A DNA stretch of 28,548 nucleotides from UBA660 sp046704245 (GCA_046704245.1 JBJKSD010000040.1:1-28548), one strand, 5' to 3'. Positions 5,831 through 13,945 are shown, numbered from the stretch's first letter. Made by a program: numbers and translations. The notes: generated by a model from the sequence alone, not told the origin.

Positions 5831-7249
5831 TTATATAGTTATAGTTTTAGTTTTAGTCTTACCTGTTTTAGTCCAACCACCTAATGAATTATTTGTTGAC
5901 CAAGTAAATTCATCTTTAGATGTAGTTGTTTTAGTACTATAAGCATATTGCTTTTTAGTTTGATATGTTGAATAACCATCAGGTAATTTATTTAACCAAT
6001 CGGTGTAACTATATGAATAGGTTGAACCAGCATATTGGATAGTACCAGTATAAGTCCATCCAGCTTCATATGAGCTACTTGACCATTTAGTTTCAGTTTT
6101 ATAACTTCTAGTTCTATATCTATATTGTGTTTCTTTAGTTGTCATAGATTTTTGAGTTGAATATCTGAATAAATAATATGAACTTCCTGGAGTTATAGTT
6201 CTTTTATAAACAGCATATGTATAATAACCTTGATAATCAACTAACTCATATTTAGTTGTAGCATTGGTTGAATCATATCCTGTTGGATAAGTACTATAAA
6301 CTTTAGTTGATGTAAAATTATAAGACCATGCCCAATTACTATATACTGGATCTGTTGCTACTAATTTATACTCCATTTTCATGTGTTCGGTTGCTCCAAC
6401 ATTAGCTGTAGTCCAATCACTCCATGGATACCACTCATCTAACCAAGTAATTATATCAACTGTTTGAGTTTCTACGTCTTTATAGTAAGTTTCAGTTTGA
6501 GATGTTGTACTCCATGTACTCCATGCGCTCCAATCACTTAATACTTGACGTGATAATAAATAATTATAATATGGATGAGATACTGTTTTGACACCTTTTA
6601 CTAAGGTTTGTTCTTTTCTCTTTAATGAATCAGTTTCAGCTTTATATTGATCACTCCATGCAGTATAAGCTGACCATGTTGAATTAGAGATAGTTCTCTT
6701 ATATTCATATTCAGTAATAGTTTTAGTTTTCTTAGTTGGTGTTACTGGTTTAACCGGTTTATCAGGTTTAACTGGTTTAACTGGTTTATCGTTATCTGCT
6801 GTTTTATCATTGTCAATAACCTTACATTTATCATTGCATCCCATTATTTCTACTACATAATCATTTTGTTTATTACATGATAGATAAACTTTTAATGAAA
6901 ATTCCTTATCCATTCTTGTAATCTCAACATATGAATTTTGAGTATCACATGATTCACCATTTTTATCAGTAAATGGTAATACTAATTTTCTATTTAGCAT
7001 TTCTTGAAGAGTCATACTAACTTTACTACCAACATTTTTAGGTAATCTTTCATTAGTATAATAAGCTTTAGCTGCTTCTTTCATAGCTTGAACATTACCA
7101 TTAAATATTTGATCAGTTAAAGGTTTTAACTCAACTTTATTTCTACCTATTGGGAATAACCATAATAGAAGAAATACAAATAATGCTAAAAAGAGAATCT
7201 TAATTAATAGATCCTTGATAGGAAATTCATTTCTTTCTTCGGTATACAT
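5831..7249 (-). CDS. membrane-anchored extracellular protein with WxxW (TSR-like) repeats
   Basis: A 472-residue protein. A short basic/acidic N-terminus leads into one strong membrane helix (about 12-33, LLIKILFLALFVFLLLWLF), then a compact domain of about 40-145 with four Cys (101, 125, 138, 142) that may form disulfides. A Lys/Pro linker rich in KPV repeats (155-175) follows. The last 300 residues are rich in Trp, Tyr, Ser and Thr, with WSxW clusters such as WSAWSTWS (240-247) and WLDEWYPWSDW (269-279), and YRYRTRSY (377-383). These resemble thrombospondin-type-1 or related bacterial beta-rich repeats, but I cannot assign a family. The middle domain resembles Firmicute pilin-like ectodomains (SYVEIT...YLSC). 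It likely sits on the cell surface and mediates adhesion or wall contact (inference). A GGGGGG ribosome site precedes the ATG. A second such protein lies at 28167-28548. Confidence 0.7.
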   Translation of the reverse strand: MYTEERNEFPIKDLLIKILFLALFVFLLLWLFPIGRNKVELKPLTDQIFNGNVQAMKEAAKAYYTNERLPKNVGSKVSMTLQEMLNRKLVLPFTDKNGESCDTQNSYVEITRMDKEFSLKVYLSCNKQNDYVVEIMGCNDKCKVIDNDKTADNDKPVKPVKPDKPVKPVTPTKKTKTITEYEYKRTISNSTWSAYTAWSDQYKAETDSLKRKEQTLVKGVKTVSHPYYNYLLSRQVLSDWSAWSTWSTTSQTETYYKDVETQTVDIITWLDEWYPWSDWTTANVGATEHMKMEYKLVATDPVYSNWAWSYNFTSTKVYSTYPTGYDSTNATTKYELVDYQGYYTYAVYKRTITPGSSYYLFRYSTQKSMTTKETQYRYRTRSYKTETKWSSSSYEAGWTYTGTIQYAGSTYSYSYTDWLNKLPDGYSTYQTKKQYAYSTKTTTSKDEFTWSTNNSLGGWTKTGKTKTKTITI

Positions 7250-7281
7250 AAATGTACCCCCCTTTTTTTATTACGCGCTAT

Positions 7282-7310
7282 ATACTAACATATTTCATCA
7301 ATATTGTCAA
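7282..7310 (-). promoter_or_regulatory. possible promoter inside the smr 3' end
   Basis: Minus strand TTGACA (7305-7310), 17 bases, TAGTAT (7282-7287), directly ahead of the surface-protein gene. It would allow that gene to be expressed apart from the sugar kinase and Smr protein. Confidence 0.5.
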
Positions 7311-7554
7311 TCTTTATTTCAACAATTGTAGTACCAATATTAAACATATCTAAGCGATAATTTAGAACTAATTTATTCTTGGCTAAACTATCATGGACAG
7401 CTTTTTTTAAAATACCTGTACCTATACCATGAATAATAAGTACTTTACTATTACCTAGTTTATGATGCTCTTTTAAAAAATTGCTAATTAAAAGATCTGC
7501 CACGGAAGCAATTTCACCATGGAGATCTAAAGTTGGTAAATGACTATTAAACAT
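7285..7554 (-). CDS. stand-alone Smr domain protein
   Basis: An 89-residue protein that is almost entirely an Smr domain, as found at the C-terminus of MutS2. The hallmark LDLHGEI is at residues 9-15 and HGIGTGILKKAV at 42-53, matching LDLHG and HGxGxGxLR. Smr domains bind and often nick RNA or branched DNA; MutS2-type proteins act in ribosome rescue and recombination control. Here there is no MutS core. It overlaps the end of the sugar kinase gene by 8 bases and lacks a clear ribosome site, so it is probably translated by coupling. The gene ends with TAG and is followed within 35 bases by the surface-protein gene. Confidence 0.85.
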   Translation of the reverse strand: MFNSHLPTLDLHGEIASVADLLISNFLKEHHKLGNSKVLIIHGIGTGILKKAVHDSLAKNKLVLNYRLDMFNIGTTIVEIKIDNIDEIC

Positions 7555-8449
7555 TGCGGTTATATACTTTCATAACATCTTCTAGACTAGGCATTGATTG
7601 TTTACCACCAATCTTAGTTACTGATAAAGCACCAGCAATGCTCGCTATTTTAATAGTTTTTTCAATATCATAACCTTGGCATATACCATATACAAAAGCT
7701 CCATGGAAGATATCACCAGCACCAGTAGTATCTTTGGGTACTACTTTATAGGGTGGCATTATCTTAATAGCATCACCTATTTGATATAAAGAACCATTTT
7801 CTCCTAAAGTAATAACAACATTATTATTAAATTCTTTAACTAATGATTTATATATACTTATTAAGCTACGCATATCATTTATATTGATTTTTTCATTAGT
7901 AAATTGTTCAGCGAAGTCTTTAGAACATACTAAGTAATCTACTTCTTTACTTAATTCAATTGTTTCTTTAGTAGCCCTGCCAGCATCTATTATACTAATA
8001 GCTTTAGAATTGGCTTTAATAGTATTAATAGCTACTTCATAATCATAACCATCTACTAATATAACATCTGGTTTTATATTTAATCTTTTTCTAGTCATAT
8101 TCATATCAGGATTATTATGACCAAAGATAGTTCTAGTACCATTACTTAAATTAACAATTATATAACTAACTGATGTTGGCCATTTTTTATTTAATTCTAA
8201 GAAACTAGTATTAACTCCTATACTACGTAATTCTTTTTGAATTCTTTTGCCATATAAATCACGACCTACAACACCAGCATAATATGATGGTAAACCCCAT
8301 TTAGTTAATAAATAAGCAGCATTATTAGCTGGTCCCCCACCATTTTCATAAATAGTATCAATATGATATTTTTTATTTTCAATTGGATAATGATCCATAG
8401 CTATCGTAACATCATATGCTGAATGACCTATACATAATATCTTTTTCAT
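7547..8449 (-). CDS. PfkB-family carbohydrate kinase
   Basis: A 300-residue ribokinase/PfkB family sugar or nucleoside kinase. Signature 1 is the substrate-binding GGGPANNAAYLL segment near residues 37-48, with GVVGRDLYGKRI following; signature 2 is DTTGAGDIFHGAF near 240-252, holding the anion hole and catalytic Asp246. A conserved ATP-site segment ITLGENGSLY lies near 213-222. The substrate (ribose, fructose derivative, adenosine or other) is not evident. Two upstream in-frame starts exist (8479 and 8455), but ribosome site GGGAGA is correctly spaced only for the MKKILCIGHS start at 8449. It heads an operon with smr and possibly the surface-protein gene. Confidence 0.88.
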   Translation of the reverse strand: MKKILCIGHSAYDVTIAMDHYPIENKKYHIDTIYENGGGPANNAAYLLTKWGLPSYYAGVVGRDLYGKRIQKELRSIGVNTSFLELNKKWPTSVSYIIVNLSNGTRTIFGHNNPDMNMTRKRLNIKPDVILVDGYDYEVAINTIKANSKAISIIDAGRATKETIELSKEVDYLVCSKDFAEQFTNEKININDMRSLISIYKSLVKEFNNNVVITLGENGSLYQIGDAIKIMPPYKVVPKDTTGAGDIFHGAFVYGICQGYDIEKTIKIASIAGALSVTKIGGKQSMPSLEDVMKVYNRNV

Positions 8450-8469
8450 AGGCATATCTCCCTTACTTA

Positions 8470-8499
8470 ATAATAACACTTTTATTCATATATTTGCAA
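8470..8499 (-). promoter_or_regulatory. promoter of the sugar kinase-smr operon
   Basis: Minus strand TTGCAA (8494-8499), 18 bases, TATTAT (8470-8475), about 20 bases before the chosen ATG. Confidence 0.6.
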
Positions 8500-8504
8500 T
8501 AAGA

Positions 8505-8531
8505 AAAAAGAATGATTTATTCATTCTTTTT
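8505..8531 (-). terminator. terminator overlapping the ppdK stop codon
   Basis: Arms AAAAAGAATGA and TCATTCTTTTT (8505-8515 and 8521-8531) close on a 5-base loop. The last codons and TAA stop of the dikinase gene form part of the stem and loop. Confidence 0.88.
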
Positions 8532-11138
8532 AATATTAGCTTGCGCTAAAGCTAATTTAGCTACAGGGATACGATATGGAGAACATGATACATAATCTAA
8601 ACCAATAGTATGGCAGAAAGTTACGGATGAAGGATCTCCTCCATGTTCACCACATATTCCTAGTTTAAGGTTAGGATTACTGGTTTTACCCTTTTCTTTA
8701 GCTATTTTTAATAGTTGACCAACACCATTTTGATCTAATTTAATAAAGGGATCATATTTAAAGATATTTTTATCATAATAATCGTTTAAGAATTTACTAG
8801 CATCATCTCTACTTAAGCCATATGTCATCTGGGTTAAATCATTAGTGCCAAAGGAGAAGAAATCAACTTCAGTAGCTATTTGATCAGCTATTAAAGCTGC
8901 TCTAGGTACTTCTATCATAGTACCAATAGTATATTTAATAGTAGTATTTTGGTCTTTTATAATTGTATTAATAGTATCGATAATTATTTGTTTAATATAT
9001 CTTAATTCATTTAGATCACTAATTAAAGGAATCATTATCTCTGGTTCAACCATTAAGCCTTCTTTATTAGCCATAATGGCTGCTTCAAAGATAGCTTTGG
9101 TTTGCATAACTACTATTTCAGGATATGTAACCATAAGTCTAGAGCCACGATGACCCATCATTGGATTAGCTTCTTTTAAATAAGTAATACGTTCTTTTAA
9201 TTCATCAATTGGAATATTTAAATTATTAGCTAATAATTTTATATCTTCATCTTCCTTTGGTAAGAATTCATGTAATGGTGGATCTAAATAGCGAATAGTT
9301 ACTGGTAGTGTTTGCATGACTCTAAAGATATCTAGAAAATCATTCCTTTGCATTGGCAATAATTTATTTAAGGCTATTTCACGTTGTTCTTTAGTTTTAG
9401 CAACAATCATCTCTCTAATAATATTAATTCGATCTTCTTTAAAGAACATGTGTTCAGTACGACATAAACCTATACCTTCAGCTCCAAACTTAATAGCATG
9501 AGTAGCATCTTCTTTAGTATCAGCATTAGCTCTTACTTTTAATAATCGATTATTAGTCCACTGCATAAAGGTTGCAAAATCATTACTGATCTGTGGTTCA
9601 ATGGTTTCTAAATGCTCACCATAGACATTACCAGTAGTACCATCTAAAGATAGATAATTGCCTTCATGATATACCTTACCATCATTAGTTGTTAAACTTT
9701 TATTTGTTTCATCAATAGTTAACGTACTACATCCAGTAATACAACATCTTCCCATACCACGGGCAACTACAGCAGCATGAGAAGTCATACCACCTCTAAT
9801 AGTTAATACCCCACTTGCTATATTCATTCCTTCAATATCTTCAGGAGAAGTCTCTAAACGAACTAAGATAAGATCTTTTTCACCCTTTTTATTAGCATTG
9901 ACAATATCTAAAGCACTAAAATAAATCTTACCTGATATTGCGCCAGGAGAAGCTGGTAATCCTTTAGCAATAGGGGTTAATTTATTTAATACTTGGCTAT
10001 CAAAAGTACGATGTAATAATTGTTCTAATTGTTTTGGTTCTACTTTTAATAGTGCTTCTTCTTTAGTAATCATATTTTCATTTACTAAATCAAGAGCTAT
10101 TTTTAAAGCTGCTAGCGCTGTTCTTTTGCCATTACGAGTCTGTAAGATATATAACTTACTATCTTCGATTGTAAATTCAATATCTTGCATATCTTTATAA
10201 TGATTTTCTAACTTATTAGCTATAGTTATTAATTCATTATAACAATTAGGTAATACTGTTTGTAATTGATCGATAGATGATGGAGTTCTAATACCAGCTA
10301 CAATATCCTCACCTTGGGCATTCATTAAATACTCACCATATAATTGTTTATCCCCAGTAGCTGGATTACGAGTAAAAACGACTCCTGTTCCTGAATTTTC
10401 ACCTTTATTACCATATTTCATTTCTTGAATATTGACAGCTGTCCCCCATGTATCATCAATATCATTTAAACGACGATATTTAATAGCACGATCATTATTC
10501 CATGATCGAAAAACGGCTTTTACTGCTTCCATTAATTGAACACGAGGATCATTTGGAAAATCTAATCCTGTTTGTTTCTTATATTCTTCTTTAAATAAGA
10601 TAATTATCTGTTTTAAATCATCGATAGTTAACTCTAAGTCATTAGTAATTTGTTTATTAATCTTTATTTGATCGATAATTCGTTCAAAATATGTTTTAGG
10701 ATAACCCATAACAACACTAGCAAACATTTGAATAAAACGACGATAATTATCGTATGCCAAACGTGGATTGTTAGTTAAAGAAGATAAACCCACTACTACT
10801 TCATCATTAAGCCCTAAGTTAAGAATAGTATCCATCATACCAGGCATCGAAACACTAGCACCAGAACGCACTGATAATAATAGGGGATTTTTAGGATCTC
10901 CTAATTGTTTATCAGTCTTTACTTCTAACTCAGCTATTTTAGATAAGATCTCATTTTTAATCTCATCACTTAATTCATTATTCTTTAAATATTCATTACA
11001 AGCTTCAGTAGTCACAATAAAACCTTTAGGTACAGGTAATTCTAAATTAGTCATTTCAGCTAAGTTAGCACCTTTTCCTCCTAGTAAAGATTTCATTGAT
11101 TTATTTCCTTCATCAAAGGCATATACATATTTTGTCAT
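8517..11138 (-). CDS. ppdK: pyruvate, phosphate dikinase
   Basis: Interconverts pyruvate, ATP and phosphate with phosphoenolpyruvate, AMP and pyrophosphate in the cytosol, serving gluconeogenesis or PPi-linked glycolysis. The 873-residue length matches the family (about 874). The N-terminal nucleotide-binding domain starts with GGKGANLAEM near residue 20. The central phosphohistidine motif is GGMTSHAAVVARGMG with catalytic His about 454. The C-terminal PEP/pyruvate barrel contains FGTNDLTQMTYGLSRDD and GICGEHGGDP, with the catalytic Cys near the usual position 831. An ATG 11 codons upstream is in frame, but AAGGAG is correctly spaced from the MTKYVYAF start at 11138. It is monocistronic between a terminator and its own promoter. 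No PDRP regulator gene is nearby. Confidence 0.98.
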   Translation of the reverse strand: MTKYVYAFDEGNKSMKSLLGGKGANLAEMTNLELPVPKGFIVTTEACNEYLKNNELSDEIKNEILSKIAELEVKTDKQLGDPKNPLLLSVRSGASVSMPGMMDTILNLGLNDEVVVGLSSLTNNPRLAYDNYRRFIQMFASVVMGYPKTYFERIIDQIKINKQITNDLELTIDDLKQIIILFKEEYKKQTGLDFPNDPRVQLMEAVKAVFRSWNNDRAIKYRRLNDIDDTWGTAVNIQEMKYGNKGENSGTGVVFTRNPATGDKQLYGEYLMNAQGEDIVAGIRTPSSIDQLQTVLPNCYNELITIANKLENHYKDMQDIEFTIEDSKLYILQTRNGKRTALAALKIALDLVNENMITKEEALLKVEPKQLEQLLHRTFDSQVLNKLTPIAKGLPASPGAISGKIYFSALDIVNANKKGEKDLILVRLETSPEDIEGMNIASGVLTIRGGMTSHAAVVARGMGRCCITGCSTLTIDETNKSLTTNDGKVYHEGNYLSLDGTTGNVYGEHLETIEPQISNDFATFMQWTNNRLLKVRANADTKEDATHAIKFGAEGIGLCRTEHMFFKEDRINIIREMIVAKTKEQREIALNKLLPMQRNDFLDIFRVMQTLPVTIRYLDPPLHEFLPKEDEDIKLLANNLNIPIDELKERITYLKEANPMMGHRGSRLMVTYPEIVVMQTKAIFEAAIMANKEGLMVEPEIMIPLISDLNELRYIKQIIIDTINTIIKDQNTTIKYTIGTMIEVPRAALIADQIATEVDFFSFGTNDLTQMTYGLSRDDASKFLNDYYDKNIFKYDPFIKLDQNGVGQLLKIAKEKGKTSNPNLKLGICGEHGGDPSSVTFCHTIGLDYVSCSPYRIPVAKLALAQANIKKNE

Positions 11139-11200
11139 TAAGATCTTCTCCTTCTTAAAGCACATTAACAAATGGTATCAGAATTATATACATAAATATA

Positions 11201-11209
11201 ATTATAACA
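11201..11209 (-). promoter_or_regulatory. extended -10 promoter of ppdK
   Basis: Minus strand TGTTATAAT, giving a leader of roughly 55 bases. No good -35 is seen at the normal distance. Confidence 0.4.
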
Positions 11210-11234
11210 TAAAATTTTATACTTTATTATAAAC

Positions 11235-11261
11235 AAAAAAAGAAATTAAATTTCTTTTTTT
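11235..11261 (-). terminator. terminator after the 135-residue unknown gene
   Basis: Arms of A7-GAAATT and AATTTC-T7 (11235-11247 and 11249-11261) with T- and A-runs, four bases after the stop. Confidence 0.75.
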
Positions 11262-11265
11262 AAAT

Positions 11266-11673
11266 CTAACATTTATTGTTTATTGGTTTTCCCAAAATAT
11301 TTTGATAAAATCTTTTAATAAGGCTTTTACCTTTTTCTTTGGGCTTAATTTCACTATCTTTCATTTCATTCAATTCTATCTCTTTAGGTAAAGTAACCTT
11401 AATGCTTTTCCCATCTTCCGATTTTTCCTTTATTGTTGAATCTAAAAAGTTGATGGAAAATGTTATTCCTAAACGGTAAGCTCTAGTAAATACATAACAT
11501 TCAATATAATAATTTGATATTTTATCAATAGGATCTTGAATAATGTTCCCATCTAGACGAGTGATACATATCTGATTATGTTGATCGGGCCCAATTTCAA
11601 AAACCAAATATTTATCATCTTTAATTTTAATTCTGCCATCTGAATCTATTATCCCTAATACTCTTTTAATCAT
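11266..11673 (-). CDS. hypothetical protein, 135 residues
   Basis: I do not recognise this protein. The first about 80 residues alternate hydrophobic and polar residues (LGIIDSDGRIKIKDDKYLVFEIG), suggesting a small beta-rich domain; the C-terminal third (from about 85) is strongly charged, with Lys/Glu runs and a basic tail (KGKSLIKRFYQNILGKP). No signal peptide, membrane helix or catalytic motif is seen. It is monocistronic, with a good promoter, ribosome site GGGAGG and its own terminator, and sits between ppdK and xerC. The complete expression signals make it a real gene despite unknown function. Confidence 0.65.
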   Translation of the reverse strand: MIKRVLGIIDSDGRIKIKDDKYLVFEIGPDQHNQICITRLDGNIIQDPIDKISNYYIECYVFTRAYRLGITFSINFLDSTIKEKSEDGKSIKVTLPKEIELNEMKDSEIKPKEKGKSLIKRFYQNILGKPINNKC

Positions 11674-11700
11674 ATATTTCCTCCCTAAGTAATGTTGTAT

Positions 11701-11729
11701 ATTATAAACTATATTTAATATTTATGCAA
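11701..11729 (-). promoter_or_regulatory. sigma-A promoter of the 135-residue gene
   Basis: Minus strand TTGCAT (11724-11729), 17 bases, TATAAT (11701-11706). There is no terminator between the xerC stop and this promoter. Confidence 0.75.
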
Positions 11730-11746
11730 ATAAAGTCCCATATTCA

Positions 11747-12637
11747 TTATTTACGAGCTCTTGGATGAGCATGTAAATATACTTCTCTTAAGCGTTCGTT
11801 AGTGACATGAGTATAAACTTGAGTTGTGGATAGATGAGCATGTCCTAATAATTCTTGAACGGTCAATAAATCAGCACCTTCATTTAACATATGGGTAGCA
11901 AAAGTATGCCTTAACGTGTGAGGTGAAATATGGGTATTAATACAAGATTCTTTCATTAATTTATCGATAATTAAACGAACTCCTCTATCAGTTAATGGTT
12001 TACCTTGATTATTTAATAATAAAATATCAGTATTATTACCCTTTAATAATTCTACCCTACCATCTTTAAGATATTCTTCAAGAATTTCTTCACAATAAGC
12101 ACCATATACTACTAATCTTTCTTTATTACCTTTACCAACTACCCTAATTATTTTATTAAACTGATCGATATCTTTTATTTTAACATTAACTAATTCACTT
12201 ACTCTCATACCGGTAGCATATAACATTTCTAATATTAATAGGTTCCTTTGACCTAATGGTGTTGTAATATCAGGCGTTGAAAATAATTTATCTAATTCTT
12301 CATGGTATAAGAATTTAGGTAATCGTTGTTCTTTTTTAGGTGATGACACTAATAAGAAAGGATTATCTTTAATTTTATTTTCTTTTAAGAGATATTTATA
12401 AAAACTTCTTAAAGAACTTAGTTTACGAGAAACACTATTTCTAGAATAATTTTTATTATATAATTCCATCAAATAAAATCTTATATCAGAATAAGATACT
12501 TTTTTAGGTTTAATATTTTGAGTATTTATAAAAGCTAAAAATTCATCGATATCATTCTTATAATTAGTAATAGTATGTTTAGAATAATTCTTTTGATAGC
12601 TAAGATATGATAAAAAAGCTTCTATATCTTTATCCAT
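11747..12637 (-). CDS. xerC: tyrosine recombinase XerC/XerD
   Basis: A 296-residue site-specific recombinase resolving chromosome dimers at dif during segregation. The N-terminal SAM-like core-binding domain spans about 1-90 (FLSYLSYQKNYSKHTITNY) and the catalytic domain follows. All catalytic residues are visible: Arg145 (ATGMRVSEL), Lys169/172 (GKGNKER), His240 and Arg243 (HTLRHTF), His266 (LLGHAHLSTT) and Tyr275 (VYTHV). Length and lack of accessory domains argue for a housekeeping Xer, not a phage integrase. Its place near topA matches XerC/CodV in Bacillus (topA-trmFO-xerC), though here two unknown genes replace trmFO. XerD cannot be excluded by sequence alone. Ribosome site GGTGAT precedes the ATG. 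Confidence 0.9.
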   Translation of the reverse strand: MDKDIEAFLSYLSYQKNYSKHTITNYKNDIDEFLAFINTQNIKPKKVSYSDIRFYLMELYNKNYSRNSVSRKLSSLRSFYKYLLKENKIKDNPFLLVSSPKKEQRLPKFLYHEELDKLFSTPDITTPLGQRNLLILEMLYATGMRVSELVNVKIKDIDQFNKIIRVVGKGNKERLVVYGAYCEEILEEYLKDGRVELLKGNNTDILLLNNQGKPLTDRGVRLIIDKLMKESCINTHISPHTLRHTFATHMLNEGADLLTVQELLGHAHLSTTQVYTHVTNERLREVYLHAHPRARK

Positions 12638-12665
12638 AGTATCACCAATTATATTTTATCATAAT

Positions 12666-12700
12666 AAGAAAAAACTTACTAATTTTATTAGTAAGTTTAT
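12666..12700 (-). terminator. terminator after the 225-residue unknown gene
   Basis: Arms AAACTTACTAAT and ATTAGTAAGTTT (12672-12683 and 12687-12698) around a 3-base loop, with TTTTTT following on the minus strand. The stop codon of the gene is inside the stem. Confidence 0.9.
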
Positions 12701-13374
12701 TTTATTGGAAATAATGTCAATTGTTTTACCATTTGTCTTTTTCCATCTGGAGTATGCATAGCTGGTTGTTTAGCTGGATCATATAGAATATGAGGTTCGT
12801 GTAATGGTTCACGTATGCCTTTTTTTATTTCATAACCTTTTATAAATAAATACCAATCTCTATATTCTTTATAACCATTTTGTCTTAATCTTCGTAAATA
12901 ATAATCTAAATAACCATAATATTCTTCTGATGTAGCATAATCATATAACTCTAATAATTTACGAGCTGACTTCTTAATACCATTTGTTCCTGATATACCA
13001 CGTTCAGGGCTAGTAAATTCTGCTAAAAATTTTCTACTATGACAATACCTCTTAATATCTTCCTCAATACGTATATAAGTTCTATTGTTATTTTCGGATA
13101 ATAAATAGTCATTTAAATACAAAGGTGCAGTGCAATATTCTCGTTTGCGAGCTAAATAAGTAATTAATACTTTTGTAACCTTCTTTTCTAATCTTAAACC
13201 ATTATTTTCTACTAGACTCTTAATAAACTCAGCTCCATTTTCATATTGTTGAGTTTTAGCATCTATTTCAATTAATGGAGCTTTGCAGACAATTGTCCTA
13301 CTTCCATCTTCATGAACTAAAGTAAGTTTATATCGATTTTCAATTGAAACCTTTACAACTCTTGCTGTTACCAT
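12697..13374 (-). CDS. unknown protein A of a paralogous pair, with a beta-clamp-binding-like C-terminus
   Basis: A 225-residue protein of unknown function. Its first 90 residues match the neighbour at 13432-13884: both contain KAPL(I/F)E(I/L)D.KT.QY followed by F.KSL (here residues 31-53) and a later short segment ending in a DxL or NDYL. After this shared domain come a Tyr/Arg-rich helical region (about 100-190, YYGYLDYYLRRLRQNGYKEY) and a flexible tail. The extreme C-terminus is KQLTLFPIK: QLTLF (218-222) fits the bacterial beta-sliding-clamp-binding pentapeptide QL(S/D)LF. With xerC and topA on either side, a DNA replication or repair link is plausible but inferred. It has a strong promoter with a dyad at its -10 and a terminator of its own. 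Confidence 0.65.
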   Translation of the reverse strand: MVTARVVKVSIENRYKLTLVHEDGSRTIVCKAPLIEIDAKTQQYENGAEFIKSLVENNGLRLEKKVTKVLITYLARKREYCTAPLYLNDYLLSENNNRTYIRIEEDIKRYCHSRKFLAEFTSPERGISGTNGIKKSARKLLELYDYATSEEYYGYLDYYLRRLRQNGYKEYRDWYLFIKGYEIKKGIREPLHEPHILYDPAKQPAMHTPDGKRQMVKQLTLFPIK

Positions 13375-13390
13375 TATATTTCCACCCCTT

Positions 13391-13416
13391 ATTTGCGGTA
13401 GTATTATACCACAAAT
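13391..13416. repeat. operator-like dyad on the protein A promoter
   Basis: ATTTGCGGTA (13391-13400) and TACCACAAAT (13407-13416) are 10-base inverted arms with one mismatch, 6 bases apart. They enclose the -10 element (13403-13408), an arrangement typical of a repressor site. Confidence 0.5.
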
Positions 13417-13430
13417 ACAATAAATGTCAA
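13403..13430 (-). promoter_or_regulatory. consensus promoter of protein A
   Basis: Minus strand TTGACA (13425-13430), 16 bases, TATAAT (13403-13408). Ribosome site AAGGGGTGG follows. Confidence 0.85.
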
Positions 13431-13431
13431 A

Positions 13432-13884
13432 TTATCCCACCATTGTTAGAGCTTTCTGTTTATCGTTTTGAGGCGTATTTTCTTTAGGTATTTGTCTTAA
13501 TAATAAATATAAATTACGGTAACAAAAGTAACGTTTTTCTTTTATTAAATGGACAGGTAATAATAACATAGTTAGTAATTCATGATATATTTTTCTTTCT
13601 CTATCTGAATAATGATTTAAACTATTAGTATCAACAGGAATTGGTAAGTCATCTTTAAATAATAATTCAGTACTTTTTATTTGACCTAGATATTTATACC
13701 TAATATCAATATTAGTAATATTACCATTTGTAATTATACCTTCTTTTCTTAATGATTTAGTAAAGTCATCTTGGTCATGATATTGTCTAGTTTTTTTATC
13801 TAATTCAAATAATGGAGCCTGCATGATTGTTTGTTCTCTATCAGCATAAGTAATAACTAAAGAACATTGTTTTAAGCCTCTCAT
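13432..13884 (-). CDS. unknown protein B, shorter paralogue of protein A
   Basis: A 150-residue protein of unknown function. Residues about 7-80 correspond to the N-terminal domain of protein A, sharing QAPLFELDKKTRQY (22-35), F-T-K-S-L (41-45), an isoleucine-rich strand and a final FKDDL. The rest is different and shorter: a helical segment YSDRERKIYHELLTMLLLP followed by a basic, Tyr-rich stretch. No clamp-like motif is present at its end. Two adjacent ATGs exist; ribosome site AGGAGG fits the second (MRGLKQCSLV) better. It follows the topA terminator and precedes the protein A promoter by a few bases. The pair probably arose by tandem duplication (inference). Confidence 0.62.
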   Translation of the reverse strand: MRGLKQCSLVITYADREQTIMQAPLFELDKKTRQYHDQDDFTKSLRKEGIITNGNITNIDIRYKYLGQIKSTELLFKDDLPIPVDTNSLNHYSDRERKIYHELLTMLLLPVHLIKEKRYFCYRNLYLLLRQIPKENTPQNDKQKALTMVG

Positions 13885-13920
13885 CATATCCCTCCTATTT
13901 ATATTAGTTTAGACAAAAAT

Positions 13921-13945
13921 AAAAGATAGGTTCCACCTATCTTTT
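13921..13945 (-). terminator. terminator overlapping the topA stop codon
   Basis: Arms AAAAGATAGG and CCTATCTTTT (13921-13930 and 13936-13945) around TTCCA, with a T-rich run downstream on the minus strand. The TAG stop is part of the stem. Confidence 0.9.

Noticed and set aside
5831..7249. WxxW motifs as evidence of eukaryotic contamination
   Set aside because: The gene sits between bacterial genes with a ribosome site, promoter and rho-independent terminator, and its composition matches the rest of the window.
9316..9501. Short plus-strand open frame inside ppdK
   Set aside because: It lies wholly opposite a confident, full-length ppdK, has no recognisable domain and no clear promoter; a shadow frame.
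10768..11232. Plus-strand open frame across the ppdK 5' end
   Set aside because: It is antisense to well-conserved PPDK codons and runs through promoter sequence; no protein family features.
11747..12637. Possibility that the tyrosine recombinase is an integrase of a mobile element
   Set aside because: Length, single-domain layout and closeness to topA match housekeeping XerC; no attachment-site repeats or mobile genes are next to it.
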